From Adiantum capillus-veneris (lineage: Eukaryota > Streptophyta > Polypodiopsida > Polypodiales > Pteridaceae), in contig CM043960.1 in the NCBI GenBank assembly GCA_014529385.2, positions 23,076,896-23,140,895 of the forward strand: a stretch of 64,000 nt of DNA, given 5' to 3'. The notes under the pieces were generated by a model. That model was not told where the DNA came from and searched no databases. It saw nothing but the letters and a program-made list of their open reading frames with translations. Numbering within the stretch: position 1 is the stretch's first letter; every line of letters begins with the position of its first letter. Shown piece by piece: positions 34,658 through 46,467 of this stretch. Made by a program: the position numbers and the translations under genes.

Positions 34658-35706
34658 TTAAGGGATTTGGTTTCCAGTGGTGGAAACTGGCATGACTTCC
34701 TCATCACCGGTCATTGTTAAGGTTATTATATGGTCGTCGACAAAACTGTCTTCTGCATCTAAAACTCTTGGAGTTGAAAGAGATAGTAGATGTTGAATCA
34801 TTGATGTGCGATACCTTTGTAAATATTCCAATGTATAATTTTCCACAGCATTCTGCAAAATTAGGTTAACTCGTGGTCAATACTTCAATTAATAATACCA
34901 TCAAGTTGGTCCAAACCATAGCACGAAAATACCTTAGACATAAATGGATTCAAAGAAAAAAAAACTCTGTAGTATGTACTCTGCGTGGAGAAGACATCTC
35001 CAACCACCACAGGAATTTAGATCTGTTTGATTAGGCACTTTGACAGCTTTAAAGGTTGCCCTATAGAGTTCATGATTTCCACAAAGCCTTCCATAGACGT
35101 GAAGTAATCTTTTTACACATCTATGAGCAATGAAAGTTATCTTTTATTAACAATATTGAGGTCATCATCCATAGCCCAAATAAAAACTCAAGGTTATATA
35201 TCAACACTCACACTCTTATCTCTGAATGTGTTCCTCTTATGGAGTTGATAGTCCATACCACTAATTTGTTCAGTTCAATGCATACAAGGCTCCAATGATT
35301 ATTTGATTCATATGGAAACACCAGAGTTGTGACCTGAAGCATTGGATAGTGGACAAACCATCTCTTCAATATGCCATGAGGGGTGTTTTTTATTCGGATT
35401 GGCACAGACAACTGTGGATCTAAAACATGTATTTCAATATGGGTTTGTTGAGGGAGCTAGCTCTTTATTAAGCTACAATCAATAACAAGGATTTAATTAG
35501 AGACCAAATACAATAGTAAAGGATCTTAAAGGTAGAGAAGAGCACCTACTTTAGGCATAAATAAACAATAGAGTCTATAATTTGTGCATTGGGATCTTTC
35601 AAAATCCCAATATCAATAGAATCCAAAGCTAATTGCCGAGTACCATCAGCAAGGGGAATGGTTGCTAACAGCTCTCTTTCGCGGAATGTAAAATATCGTT
35701 GTTTCT
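34658..35706 (-). pseudogene. Ulp1/C48-type cysteine protease-like gene, multi-exon
   Basis: Four minus-strand coding blocks. E1 (about 35706-35550): RERELLATIPLADGTRQLAL, SIDIGILKDPNAQII. E2 (35411-35212): VTTLVFPYESNNHWSLVCIE, with the His of NHWSL, then VVWTINS where C48 proteases usually have an Asp (IDS). E3 (35120-34933): KVPNQTDLNSCGGWRCLLHA, with the conserved Gln and the nucleophile Cys. E4 (34852-34658): NAVENYTLEYLQRYRTSM, acidic tail, stop. E2/E3 are separated by a GTGAGT donor and CATAG acceptor, and the split Val codon joins in phase. E3/E4 have AAG|GTATTT and TTTTGCAG|AAT, but a T9 run in E3 is one base too long for the frame. The E1/E2 junction does not join in phase with the donor I can see. 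C48 enzymes cleave SUMO-like modifiers; here the Asp to Asn change and frame damage suggest decay. Confidence 0.62.
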
Positions 35707-35871
35707 TTCATTTAAGTCTGTGGTAACTTGCCCATAATTTCTCCTCTGTGTCTCTTCATCAGCAACAACAGTCTGTATCCTCTTTAATTTCTCTGATTCC
35801 AGGTAACGTCTTCTTCTTGCTCAGCTATGGCTCTGGTGTTCACATCATGAGTACCCTCATGAATCTTAACC

Positions 35872-36378
35872 CTATGATCCCCGTCGGCCTGGTGGTATTA
35901 GCAATATATCCTTCATTTTAGGATTAATAAACTCATTAGGGATGAGGAGCTTATCGTATCTCCAATGTACTCTCTTGAGCGTCTCACTGTCCTTGTCCAT
36001 TATTGTGACCCGGTGAGCATGAGTAGCAACAATGGTGATATCATTAAAGTACTCCAGTAAAAAATCTTCTGCTGCTTCTTGAAGACAGAGCAGGGCAACA
36101 GCCTTCCATCTCATTGTACCAACACATGCTTCCTCGCAAATTTTCCTTACTACTCTTTGGAAAGGAAGTTTAGGGATACAAAGCTCAATACATTTTTGAG
36201 CTTTTCTGATCTCTCTAAATAAACCCATGTTTCTCTGAATATTCTTCATTCTTGGTCCCTTTAATATCTTCATTGGTTTACCTGAACTTCTCTTCTTACT
36301 AGCAGACCTTCCACATGCTTTCTTTGCAAGTCATGGTCCTTTCCCTGCCTTCCTTGCTGTTGCCTTTGTTCTTTTCAT
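35872..36378 (-). pseudogene. CENH3-like histone H3 variant (intronless, one premature stop)
   Basis: Minus strand from the ATG at 36378: MKRTKATARKAGKGP, then TGA (36333-36331) where H3 has Arg, then LAKKACGRSASKKRSS. This aligns with the H3 tail (RTK-TARK ... LA-KA). The frame continues through the histone fold: LFREIRKAQKCIELCIPKLP, FQRVVRKICEE, loop 1, RWKAVALLCLQEAAEDFLLE, YFNDITIVATHAHRVTIMDKD. Loop 1 is one residue longer than in canonical H3, and Trp replaces the usual Phe after it (RW rather than RF). Together with QEAAED these are hallmarks of centromeric H3. After the fold there is an unusual ~30-residue C-terminal extension ending RRGS. No intron interrupts the fold, whereas plant CENH3 genes normally have several, suggesting a retrocopy. 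It lies about 170 bp upstream of the C48-like exons, on the same strand. Confidence 0.78.
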
Positions 36379-36405
36379 TCCACTGTAAGAGATAAATGCA
36401 AAGGA

Positions 36406-36408
<3 letters not shown>

Positions 36409-36468
<60 letters not shown>

Positions 36469-36546
36469 GAGTGGATCACGGCACACGGGCTGAAAATTGA
36501 GATGAGAATATGGCATATCATGCACCGTGCCCAATTCTTGAATTCC

Positions 36547-36602
<56 letters not shown>
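36409..36602. repeat. Paired (CT)n microsatellites
   Basis: Two (CT)n tracts (about 36409-36465 and 36547-36602) separated by ~80 bases of ordinary sequence. The first lies ~30 bases upstream of the CENH3-like ATG on its strand. The second abuts the LINE. Confidence 0.95.
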
Positions 36603-36605
<3 letters not shown>

Positions 36606-36619
36606 AGGGAATTACAATG

Positions 36620-39125
36620 TACATTCATTGATGTGGTCAAAGAATCTTAAGCAACGAAGAGGACAAGGAGGGGTAGCATGTATGGTTAAGAAAAGATTGG
36701 AAGAGTTTGTATCAATTGTGAAAGATGACAGTACAAACGTTATGTATGGCTAAAAATTATGACACCAAAAAGAGCACCCATTTTTGTAGCCGGTTGCTAC
36801 ATTCCTCATCATGATTCTCCCTTTTATGCTTGCATGGATAGAGATCATCCAGTTTTTGATTTAGAAGAGAACATTTCTCATTTCAAAGGTGAAGGTGATG
36901 TATTGTATTTGGGGATATGAATGCTCGCACAAAAACATTGCAACATGATACTCAACAATTTGATATGCCATACATTTCAAGGGAGTTGGAGGAAGTTCAC
37001 ATGTATGAGGATGAGAAAGAGCTGGATCACTATGGAAATTTACTTTTACACGTGTAATAGCACGGGTATGCTCATTGCCAATGGTGTATCTTTGTGGAGT
37101 GGAACCAATGGATTTACATGTAGGAGACATAATGGGGATAGTGTGATTGACTATATGTTACTCTCCGAAGCCATCATGTATTGCATAAAGAGTTTTATGT
37201 TTGGCCAATGGACCCCGGAATCTGACTATTGGAACTTATGTATTGACCTTTCATGTGGAGAAGCAACTAAGCATGATAATCTTAGCCAAAGGAAAGATAA
37301 ATTATCACTATGCATGGATTTCAAACGGGCACCAATGTACATTGAAATGGTTGAGCAAAAATTATGGATGAAGAAGCTTCAATATGATGCACCATTGGAA
37401 ACTAAATGGGAAGCTTTCAAGAAAGTTATTTGTTCTTGTGCCGAAGAATGCTTTGCTATAAAGCATCTCCATGGTATTAACAAAGATAGATCACGCAAAA
37501 GGTGGTTTGATAAAGAATGTCAAAATGCTCGAAAGTCCTTGATAAAGCTTGATGCAACTATGGACAAAGACAACTATCAAAGTCATTTACATACATACAA
37601 GGCATTGATTCAAAAGAAGAGAAGAAGCTGGGAAGTAAAGCAACAACTTTTTCAAGTCCAAGGAAAGGCAGATGCATGTGGAATATTTTGGAGAAACTCG
37701 AGGGGCAAGCCGGTTGAGAATTTTGGTAACTTGATCTTGTGGATATGTATACACATTGTAGGCAATTATATGAGCAAGCAAATGTTGAAAAAATGCCATT
37801 TTATGATTCACTCCCACGTATGCCCTCTTTTTTTACTCTTGAGGATGTATGCGGTGGGCTTGAAAAGTTGGCCACTCGCAAAGTGGGAGATCTTCAAGGT
37901 ATCAAGCTGGAGATGAAACAAGGATGTCCGTTGCCACACCTCTCTTTGGTCTATGCATTGATCAATTTGGAACAAGTGGTACTTGACTTTATGCAAGAGA
38001 AGGCATTGAAGAGGTCACTATTTGCAATGCGGTAATCATGCTTTTGCTGTATACAGATGATGTAGTGCTTCTAGCACACACTTTAGAAGATGCACAAAAG
38101 CTTATGGTTGTCCTTGAGAACTTTTTCTTGCATAGTGGGCTGATTGTGAATGAATCCAAGACAAAGGTTATGCTTGTGAAAACCAACCATAATGAGAAGC
38201 CATGCATTGTGTACAACAATGAGACACTTGAAGTTGTTGAGAGCTTTAAGTACCTTGGCCTTGAGGTTCCCTCCAATCACAAGTGGCATGAATGTGCTAT
38301 GCGTTGTTTGGAAGCGGGAAAGAGAGCATATTATGCATTTAAGAACATGTGTAGTGCGGGAAACATCAAGTGTTGGGTTCTCAAGAAGTATCTTTTTGAT
38401 GCATTGGTGACACCGGTTCTTCTTTATGGAGTTGAAGTGTGGGGTGGGAGCATCTCAAAGTCTACTTGGAAAGAGTTTGAGAATGTTCAAAAGCGTTTTC
38501 TTACAAACTTTCTCCAAGTGAAGACACAAACACCATATATTCTCCCACTTCTTGAGTCGGGATGTCTTCCAATTGAGGTTATGGGCATGGAAAGGGTTGT
38601 GGAGTACATGATAAAGATGCGTCAAAACCCCTCACATCGACTTCCTACAATTGCATGGGAAGCAAGGAAAAAAGTTCAAAAGACGCATAAAAGCAAGATC
38701 TTGAGCACGGGATGGATGCAAAACATAAAGAAGTGGTTTGGGAGATGGGATGCATTACACTTGCTACATGATTCTTCAATTGACTCCCAAGTGAATGAAG
38801 TTTTTCTACAACGCCAATGTATTACGGCTTGGGAGAAATCCGTGGGTGACGCTTCATACATTACACCACCCATATTGCCCCCAACTACAAAATCATGTTC
38901 TTCGTTGAAAGAGGAAACCGTACTCACACTTACATGCTTGAACCTATCCCCTTGTCGGCGATATGCACTATCACAGCCATTTGGCTTAGCTCCCATTTCC
39001 TTCGATGCGAGATAGGGCGTTGGGACAATGGAGAAGAGTCAAATCGATTGTGCACATTATGCAGGGGGCTGCGCTACATAGAGGAGGGTGCTCCAAGTAG
39101 CCACTTGGTGGTCAAGGCGGGATAA
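36620..39125 (+). pseudogene. LINE with endonuclease and RT C-terminal part; RT core deleted
   Basis: From about 36635 the plus strand, across three frames, encodes an AP-like endonuclease: RGQGGVACMVKKRLEEF, FVAGCYIPHHDSPFYA, GDMNART, then NSTGMLIANGVSLWSG, GFTCRRHNGDSVIDYMLLSE and PESD (His of the usual SDH lost). The linker to RT runs through RKRWFDKECQNARKSL and LEKLATRKVGDLQGIKLE. The next residues are MKQGCPL, a motif that normally lies more than 200 residues further on, so the RT fingers and first palm strands are gone. After a frameshift comes LLLYTDDVVLLAHTLEDAQK (YTDD), GLEVPSN, VLLYGVEVWGG and the C-terminal region to 39125 with GRWDNGEESNRLCTLC. Sequence to about 39470 is presumably its 3' UTR. 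It is not autonomous. Confidence 0.88.
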
Positions 39126-39486
39126 AGCAACATGGGTGCTGTCAAAAGCGAAGGTGTAAAGAAGAGCCCGAGTGCGGTTAAAGTAAGGGTACAAAGAGCA
39201 AGGCAAGATGGAATTGGGAGCTGCAAGCTAGGCCGCAAGCTACAAACGAAGGAGAGTAGAAGGGGGTGCTACTATCGGGGTTGAACGGAGTACATGAAAT
39301 GAGGGGAGCGGGTTGTTGGTCGTGAGCCATGCAGAGAAACCAAGGGAACATTATTGTAGAGCTGATTTGGAGGTAGAAGCAGTGCTATTGACGGCCGGTT
39401 TTTGAAACCGCGACCACGAGAACCACACCCTAAGGAAGGGAAGGCATATTACCAAAAGAAGAAGAAGAAAAAAAAAACAACAAGAG

Positions 39487-40891
39487 CTCTTTACCATTCA
39501 CTATTTCCCCCTCCCTCTAAGCTTAACCACTAGCGGGGCGCCACCAGTTTGGCCACACCCCTCCATTATCGCCAGAAGACGGACTCTCTCTCTCTCTCTC
39601 TCCTACTGCTCGGCTCCACCAATAATCTCTCTCTCTCCTACTCTGCCGCTGCATCACCCGGCCCGGTGGGCGCATAAGACATTGGTGCCTCTGTCACACC
39701 CTCCGGCGGGCCACCACAGATATTGTATATTCTCCCTCTCTCTCTTTCAAATATTCTTTCTCTCTCTCCCTCTGCTCATCCACACCCTCGAGTGGGCCGT
39801 CTATCCCCATTTTTCCCCTCGTCCACACACCCCCTCTCTCTCACCCCCTCTCTGCCCTCCGCCTCTGCGTTGAAAGAGTTCCCAAAAAAACACAAAATAA
39901 ATAAATAAATATTTACATCTATTTACACCCCCGTTCCCACGCACGCATGCGCACACACATATACATACACACACACACGATTACGCATATATACACATAT
40001 ATGCACACACACACATATATATATATACACACACACACACGCATATACGCACACACAAATGGTAAAATACCAAAAAGAGACGGAGGATTCAACAATTACG
40101 ACACCATCAACAAAGGAAGACGACCCGAATCACGCGACATCGACAACAAAAAGAACAAAGGCGCTGAAGGCATGCCCCAGCCGACCCCAAAGTAATGAAC
40201 GTGCTACACCGACGCAACGGCAAGCTACCATTCACCGGCATCACGTGACCACGACACCCTCTTCAGTAAACCGTAGGTTATTATCATCATTTTTCAGTTT
40301 TCACCCAAGCCTTGTAAAAAGATCCCCAACTTGTAAATTTCCCTCTCTCTAGGTGATGGTCACAAAAGCCCACCTAGAGGTTTTCATTTTAATAAATCCC
40401 AAGATAAAGCAAGGGTCAACCATTCCAGGCCCACCGCCTTGCTTTGTCTCCCCGATTAGCTTACCCTAATCAAGCCAGATTACCCTAATCTAAAGCAGCC
40501 AACACCTATAAAAAGGCATTGAGAGGTCACTATCGGGGGGGGGGCAATTCATGAGAGGTCAGCACTTGGTAGAATTTTAGTGGGAGGAATTGATACCATT
40601 GGCATCACAAGAGGGGGGATTTAGTGTAATGGTTTGTTTTGGAAATTGCATCACATGAAGGACGGCTACGTCCACCTCTCGACTCCAATGGTCGATGCAC
40701 ACACACATACACATTCTTGGTAGCAAGTTTCATATCATCGAGTCGTCTTTAGAGAACGCACCAAGTAGATTCACCATCTCTTCTCCCTATCTCTCGATCC
40801 TGTTCGCTTTATCGTGATCGGCTCGAGACGTGTCATCGGCTCTCGGCGTTTTAGAGGCCGTCAGGGTTCGTGTCTCACTTTGCTCCCGTCA
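39487..40891 (+). repeat. 5' LTR of a plus-strand element interrupted at 41.6 kb
   Basis: The first ~410 bases (GAGCTCTTTACCATTCAC ... CCTCTGCGTTGAAAGAGTT) are duplicated downstream at 41592-41624 plus 57654-58640, as expected for an LTR pair. A promoter-like CCTATAAAAAGGC lies at about 40505-40517. The right end is set by CCCGTCA followed by TT and the PBS-like TGGTGCCCCCACTGAGG (40894-40910). The left boundary (39470-39490) is uncertain because I cannot find a clean TG end or TSD. CA/TA microsatellites (39955-40045) interrupt it. Confidence 0.55.
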
Positions 40892-40893
40892 TT

Positions 40894-40910
40894 TGGTGCC
40901 CCCACTGAGG
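40894..40910 (+). other. Candidate primer-binding site
   Basis: The 17-mer TGGTGCCCCCACTGAGG, identical to 26912-26928, lies two bases after an LTR-like CA end and about 60 bases before a gag-like frame. Confidence 0.6.
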
Positions 40911-40967
40911 AGGGCTTTTAAGAAACCTTCAGTTTACAATGTTGAAAGTAACGCACATCATCAAACA

Positions 40968-41213
40968 TGGACAAAGGGATGAAGGAATTCTCTAACTAGA
41001 GGACGGAAGAGGAGGAGACTAAGGAGGCACTAGCCGCCTTCATTGAAGTACTACTGCCAGGCTGTAGTGTCGTCAGTATTCAAGAGGTAAGCTCCCAATC
41101 TCATGTTGCTCGTTCTAACCACAAATTGAGAGCATCAGGTGGGAGGTTTATGAAGTGCTATAACTGTTTTCAACCAAAACACACTGTCAATGAGTGCCAG
41201 CAACGAAGGTAGC
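40968..41213 (+). pseudogene. Short gag remnant with zinc knuckle
   Basis: After an ATG at about 40968 (MDKGMKEFSN) a stop is followed by EEEETKEALAAFIEVLLPG and, near 41155-41200, RFMKCYNCFQPKHTVNECQQ, a correct CX2CX4HX4C knuckle. Only ~680 bases separate the PBS from the start of the second LTR, so nearly all of the internal region is missing. It is a truncated or miniature element. Confidence 0.6.
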
Positions 41214-41591
41214 AAAGGGGTTCAAATCGTCTGCATCGACATTCACCGTGAAGAAGTCACCCACATCAAAGGAGGAAAGAAAACGGTAAGACCCTTCTTT
41301 CCTAAGGAAACTACTCCAAAATGGCCTAAAGGGGCTGCTCGAGCCAAAGGTAAGGAAAAGTTAAGCCAGTCTGGAAACACATGACCCCAAAGGGAGAAGC
41401 ATCTGGCCAAGCAAGTGCTTCAAGCTCAGAGAGCCGGGCCGTACCCAGCTTGCCAAAGAGGAAGTCATCCAAAGCTAAACGGCGGAAGGTCGCCTATTGA
41501 TTTGCACGACACATGCGAGTGCTGCCAGTCCACTTCGACAGTCCTGAAGCAGAAGTGGTAAGGAGGTTCCCATGCCCTAAGAAAACAACAA

Positions 41592-41624
41592 GTGCTCTTT
41601 ACCATTCACCATTTTCCCCCCCCC
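41592..41624 (+). repeat. 3' LTR of interrupted element, left part
   Basis: TGCTCTTTACCATTCACCATTTT followed by a C9 run, matching 39487 onward. The giant element begins at 41625, and the remaining LTR sequence resumes at 57654. Confidence 0.6.
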
Positions 41625-42703
41625 TGTTGGACGAATACACCGCGACGGACGTCAGCATAGCGAGAACTCACCTAACATATAATGTCAACTGAGGACGAAG
41701 CTCGACCCGCATGCGCGTGTAAGCAAGCAAAGGGTGTCAAACCTCTACTCGACCGACTAATGACTACTTCCTACAGAGATATCAAATCTACATGCCATCG
41801 GTTCTGTGAATGTGAGAGTCTCCTATGATGCTACCGCAAGCCAAAAGCCCATTAGACGTTCTCGAAACGTTACGAAACTTGAGGGATATCCTATCAACAC
41901 CAATAAGCCACTCTCCCTAAGGTTCGTGACCAAAAAAACCTACCCAATACCCTCGGTGCAGAAAACGCGTAGGATGTCTGGCCGGTTTTTGTAGGTCGAC
42001 GTTTCCGAAAACTAAAGTGCCTAATCTGTAGCTCTACTCACTCTGATCGCGTGGATATGCTGAAATGAAAAAAACGGACAACAGTTACTCACCGAAACTC
42101 CAAAAGTAGCTCGCAGGTGAATCTGCCAAAACACAGACGAACGCGCGTGATGTAAGCATCAACGCGTAGCTCTCCTCGTGGGCAACACACTACTGCTCTC
42201 CGTTTGCGATTCCGACCACCGTAGCTCCTGTAGCACACACACACACACACACACACACACTCTCACTCTCTCGCAGTCTCCCAACGACACAGAAGATCAG
42301 ATTATTAGAAGTCTCCTTACAAAGATTTAGGTTTTGGCTTATATGCTAAGCCTTAGAAAACCTAATGTTCGACCAAAATGACCTGATTTGTCCCTAGGAT
42401 TCTATAGAGCTTAATTACAACACTGTGAGCTGGATTTGCTCATCCAACAAGCATCTGTGGCCAAAATACAATTACCGACTTAAAATATGAAGTTCCCGTA
42501 AACGTTACAAAAGTGGCCGTAATGGCTCAAGATAATAATAACGGGATAGTCGATGATGTCCATGAGCTTGTATCTTCACATTACAGCATCCATCTTCGTC
42601 TTCATCACTTCATCAGCATCTTTATTTGGAATCTTTAGAGAATCTTTGAGGAATCTTCATGGAATCTTTGTGGAAGTGTTGTTGAAAGGTTGACCTGTCA
42701 ACA
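41625..42703 (-). repeat. 3' LTR of giant element
   Basis: 1079 bp; TGTTGGACG...TGTCAACA on the plus strand. It has a (CA)n tract near 42235-42260 and the half-palindrome ACGCGTAGGATGTCT at 41965-41979. It is near-identical to 56630-57653, apart from a ~50-bp segment (about 41728-41780) absent from the right copy. Confidence 0.93.
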
Positions 42704-44529
42704 CTCTCCCCCTCCGAAGTCTTGTCGTCCCTGACAAGACCTTAGGTCTGCAGTGGCCTTGGCGAGTGCTTCATGTTTTGGTGTTGGTTGAAGCTTTTGT
42801 TGTTGTAGTTACTTCTACCAGATGCTTTGTATGTTGTAGAGGTACCTTTTTCTTGTACATGTAGTGTAGTTGAAGCCATAGCTATCCCCCTCCGATTGGT
42901 TGTTGTAGCATGAATAGGTTGAGTGAGGTTTGTTGTTGTAGCAAGTCTTTACCGTGGCAGCTCTGTATTTCTTGTTCTTTGGGTGTCATCTTGCATGTGT
43001 ACCTGTAAACTTGAAGCCTTTTTGCATTTTTTCTGGGCCTCTCCTCTTTGATTTTCTAGTTGATGAGCATGTAGTTGTTTGGGGATGTCGTTGGTCTGCT
43101 TTTCTGTCTTTATATAAAAAATAAAATAGTAAAAATAAAATGTGGCGTATATTACAAAATGAAGGTCGTGGATACCTGGATAGGACTAAAGGGAAAAACC
43201 CAGGCTATATGTACTTATGTTTGATGTAACCGAGTTTTGGCTACTATTATTGACTTGATATACATTGGATAAGTGTTAGTAGCTAGTCAGAGTCGTTGTT
43301 GTTGAGCAAATGCTTATGAAACCTGTTACTTCTTCGTCATCATCATTTTGTTGTGTAAGTGCATGGGTGGAACACAAATCGTGTCAAATGCAAATGTCCA
43401 ATGATGGGACATTATATATGCTTGCACAGATAGATGCATGGGAAACAATATGCGGTGCGAGAAGAGTTTGAATGGGTGCTTCCAGGAGTGAACGTAGCTA
43501 GAGAAGCAAAAATATATTTGACTTCAAGAGCTGCCGTTACTCACAAGAAGGGTTTTTGTCGACGAGTTTTTGTCCACTGTCCTCATTGTGTTCATGTACG
43601 TGAGTGTTTTCTGGACTACTCTGCCACTCCACCATTTAAAATAGTAGACTTCGACTCTTATGCTCACCTATCCAGCATGAGCGACCCCATTTTACAATAT
43701 GCTCAACTCTTCCAGCTTGAGCTATAATCTAAATATCTAGACTCATAGACCACAAAAAATATTAAGACATGAAGCTTGGGTCTGACGCTTGCTCATTTAG
43801 TGGCTCAGCTGCCCGACTCTTGACTCTTATGCCATGATTTTTATGCCGACTTGACTTACTCTCGGGAGCTTTCGACCAAGAATAGGTTTTGAAATTCAAA
43901 ACTCCCATCCTCGAAGAGAGGATTTTTATAGGACCATACTGGCAATATTGGTTTCTTTTGCTATACCTAGGTGACCTTGGTTGTCAAAATTTCTTTCTGT
44001 TGTTGTTGGTCCCTTGGTTGAGAAGATTGGCTCGCTCCATTCTCTGTAACACTTTGTCTATCATGTCTTGACATTTCTTGAGAGCTAGAGATGACTTCAA
44101 TCTTCTTCGTTATGTGTTGTTCTTTTGGCACCCATTTGTATCTGCATCGTGTGATTAGTGTGTCTTTGCAGCTATCCTTTGCCTTGACTGTGACATTGTC
44201 CTTGATTTTGCCTTCCGTGAAATTGCGATTATTTTCAAGCTGAAGTCGTTTGCTTGAAGAATGTTTACTTGGCATCTTTGGTAGCTAGATTCTCCGATTT
44301 CCTTGATAGTAACCTTGTGCTTGAAGAATTGTAGATGGCACTTCCCATGATGTTTTTGATGTCGTATTGAGATGTACAAGAGTGTCATTTTTGGGATTAT
44401 TTATCGATGAAGTCCTATGTTGGTATGAAGGCCAGTTGGATTTGAAATTTCCTGCATCCCTTTGGCGAGCCGAGTCTTGCGATAAGGCAAGCGACTATTT
44501 TTGAGCAAGTGACTACTTCGAGCGAAGAA

Positions 44530-44555
44530 ACACACACACACACACACACACACAC

Positions 44556-44630
<75 letters not shown>
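44530..44630. repeat. (CA)n-(GA)n compound microsatellite
   Basis: CA dinucleotides to about 44554 followed by about 37 GA units. Another GA tract lies at 44993-45027. Confidence 0.95.
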
Positions 44631-44637
<7 letters not shown>

Positions 44638-44991
44638 TGGGAGGAGGAAAGGAAACATGGTTAAAAACATAAAATTATTGTACAGTGTTAGATGACATTA
44701 TAAGATTGAAACTTATGTGAGTTTCTTAGAAAAATGAGAAATTTTCATAAATTTCTAGAACATATAAAGGATGAACCGATTGCAGCTTAGGTCAGTGACA
44801 ATAGGGACATCCGAGTTTCAAAACTTATGGCACCCTAAATTCTAGCTACAAGAGTTTTTCATGGTTGAAAAGCAACCTCAATGATCTAGCTTAGATCAAA
44901 CATTTAAGACTCTTAGTATAGATTATGTTTTTGGTAGTACACTCTAGCTGAAGAAAGAATTTGAAATAGATTATGTTATCGGTGGCACACT

Positions 44992-45029
<38 letters not shown>

Positions 45030-46287
45030 ATTTGAGATGGATGAACTCTATCAATGTCCCGATCGCTATCAAGTTGGGAGGAGTCCATGTGACACGTGGT
45101 AGGGGGTAAATTGTTAACCTGCTAGTATAAATTTCAATCATTATACATTAGTGATAATTTGTTTCGAAAGGATCTAGCATAAATTTATGAACAAAACGCT
45201 CTTTCATTTCAAAACGATTAGTGATCGTACACTTTGATTAGCTAGACGCATGTCATTGAATACATGCAATCATGTGGCCCCATGCCACAAATCATTCTTT
45301 TAAGAATCTCAAAGGATTCAAAGGTGTCACAATAAGAGTTCTCAAGTTAAACACCATATAAATTTTTGTCAAACTCAATTATGTGTAGAGAGAGAGAGAC
45401 AATGTCATCTTTACCTTGAGTGCATAAGAACGATAAAGATGGCATTGTTAGCAACGGGTTGGTGAAATAAATAGTTGTGCTTGACAAAGTATCTATTGAT
45501 TTGCACTTATGAAAGACCAATGTGTTTACAAAGAATGTCATACCGAGGATGCGGTCAATTGGAATTGCATGAATGCAAGGTAGGACAACAAAGGTAGGTC
45601 TAGGGAACTATGGGTCATTTTTTGCAAATGTAGTGCAACTCTCTCCCTCTATATTCATTATCATTGATTTCACTTTTAGGGCCAAAGTTCCACCAAGGAG
45701 TGGCCAAGGAAGCCTTTGGATTGTTTTGAATGAAGGCAACAAGAGGGCTTCTTGAATTTACTGCAACCTATAGTTTTGACAGCTGTCTAACTTCTCCAAC
45801 GTGATCGGGGGATTTTCTTTTCATATAAATGTGATCCAATTTAACCAAGAAGACGAATATATATAAAAACAAAGAAAAAATCTGTCGTAAAATCGCACGC
45901 AAATCTCGTCCCAACGTCGCTCAAATCCATCGCCGTCGGCAATGGTGTCCGCCCCATGTTGAAACCGGTCTACGTTTGTGCAGATTGGTTTGGACTAGTT
46001 TCACTAAGGATGAGAGCTAGAAAAATACATTTTCCCTACCTGATGGGAAAAAGGGAAAACTTGAAATTCTCTTAAAATTTGAAGTTTTCACCGATAATTA
46101 CATTAAAACATGTGTAAATTTTCTTGTTTCCTTAAAGGCAAGCTCAAAATCTAACCGGGATTTCACAATTTCTAACACTGCAAGGCCATATGTGGCAATG
46201 ACGCTTGTTGGAGTCTATTTTATTATGCAAAAAACACAAAAAGACGGCTTTGTATAGTGTGTTGAGGAGCTGATAAAATATCAAGCT

Positions 46288-46337
46288 AAACCTATTGGAA
46301 CCAGTCCGCACCGGCGCGGACTGGTTTCGATAGGTTT
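46288..46337. repeat. Hairpin-forming 50-bp inverted repeat, copy 1
   Basis: AAACCTATTGGAACCAGTCC...GGACTGGTTTCGATAGGTTT: 22-base arms with two mismatches around a 6-base centre. A second copy with the same flanks lies at 46712-46761, and a degenerate third near 45960-46005 (GAAACCGGTC ... GACTAGTTTCAC). Confidence 0.85.
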
Positions 46338-46467
46338 CACAATAGTCTCCACGAAGATGAGATGTATTTCATTTGCAAAACCATCGTGCACCCCCACCAT
46401 CACGAACTTGCTCTGCATCACTACCTTGAAACAATGCTTTGCTCCACAGCACCCTCATGGCCGCCAG

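Noticed and set aside
41806..41994. 62-codon frame repeated at 56722-56955
   Set aside because: Duplicated only because it lies in both LTRs of the giant element; no domain and no conserved start context.
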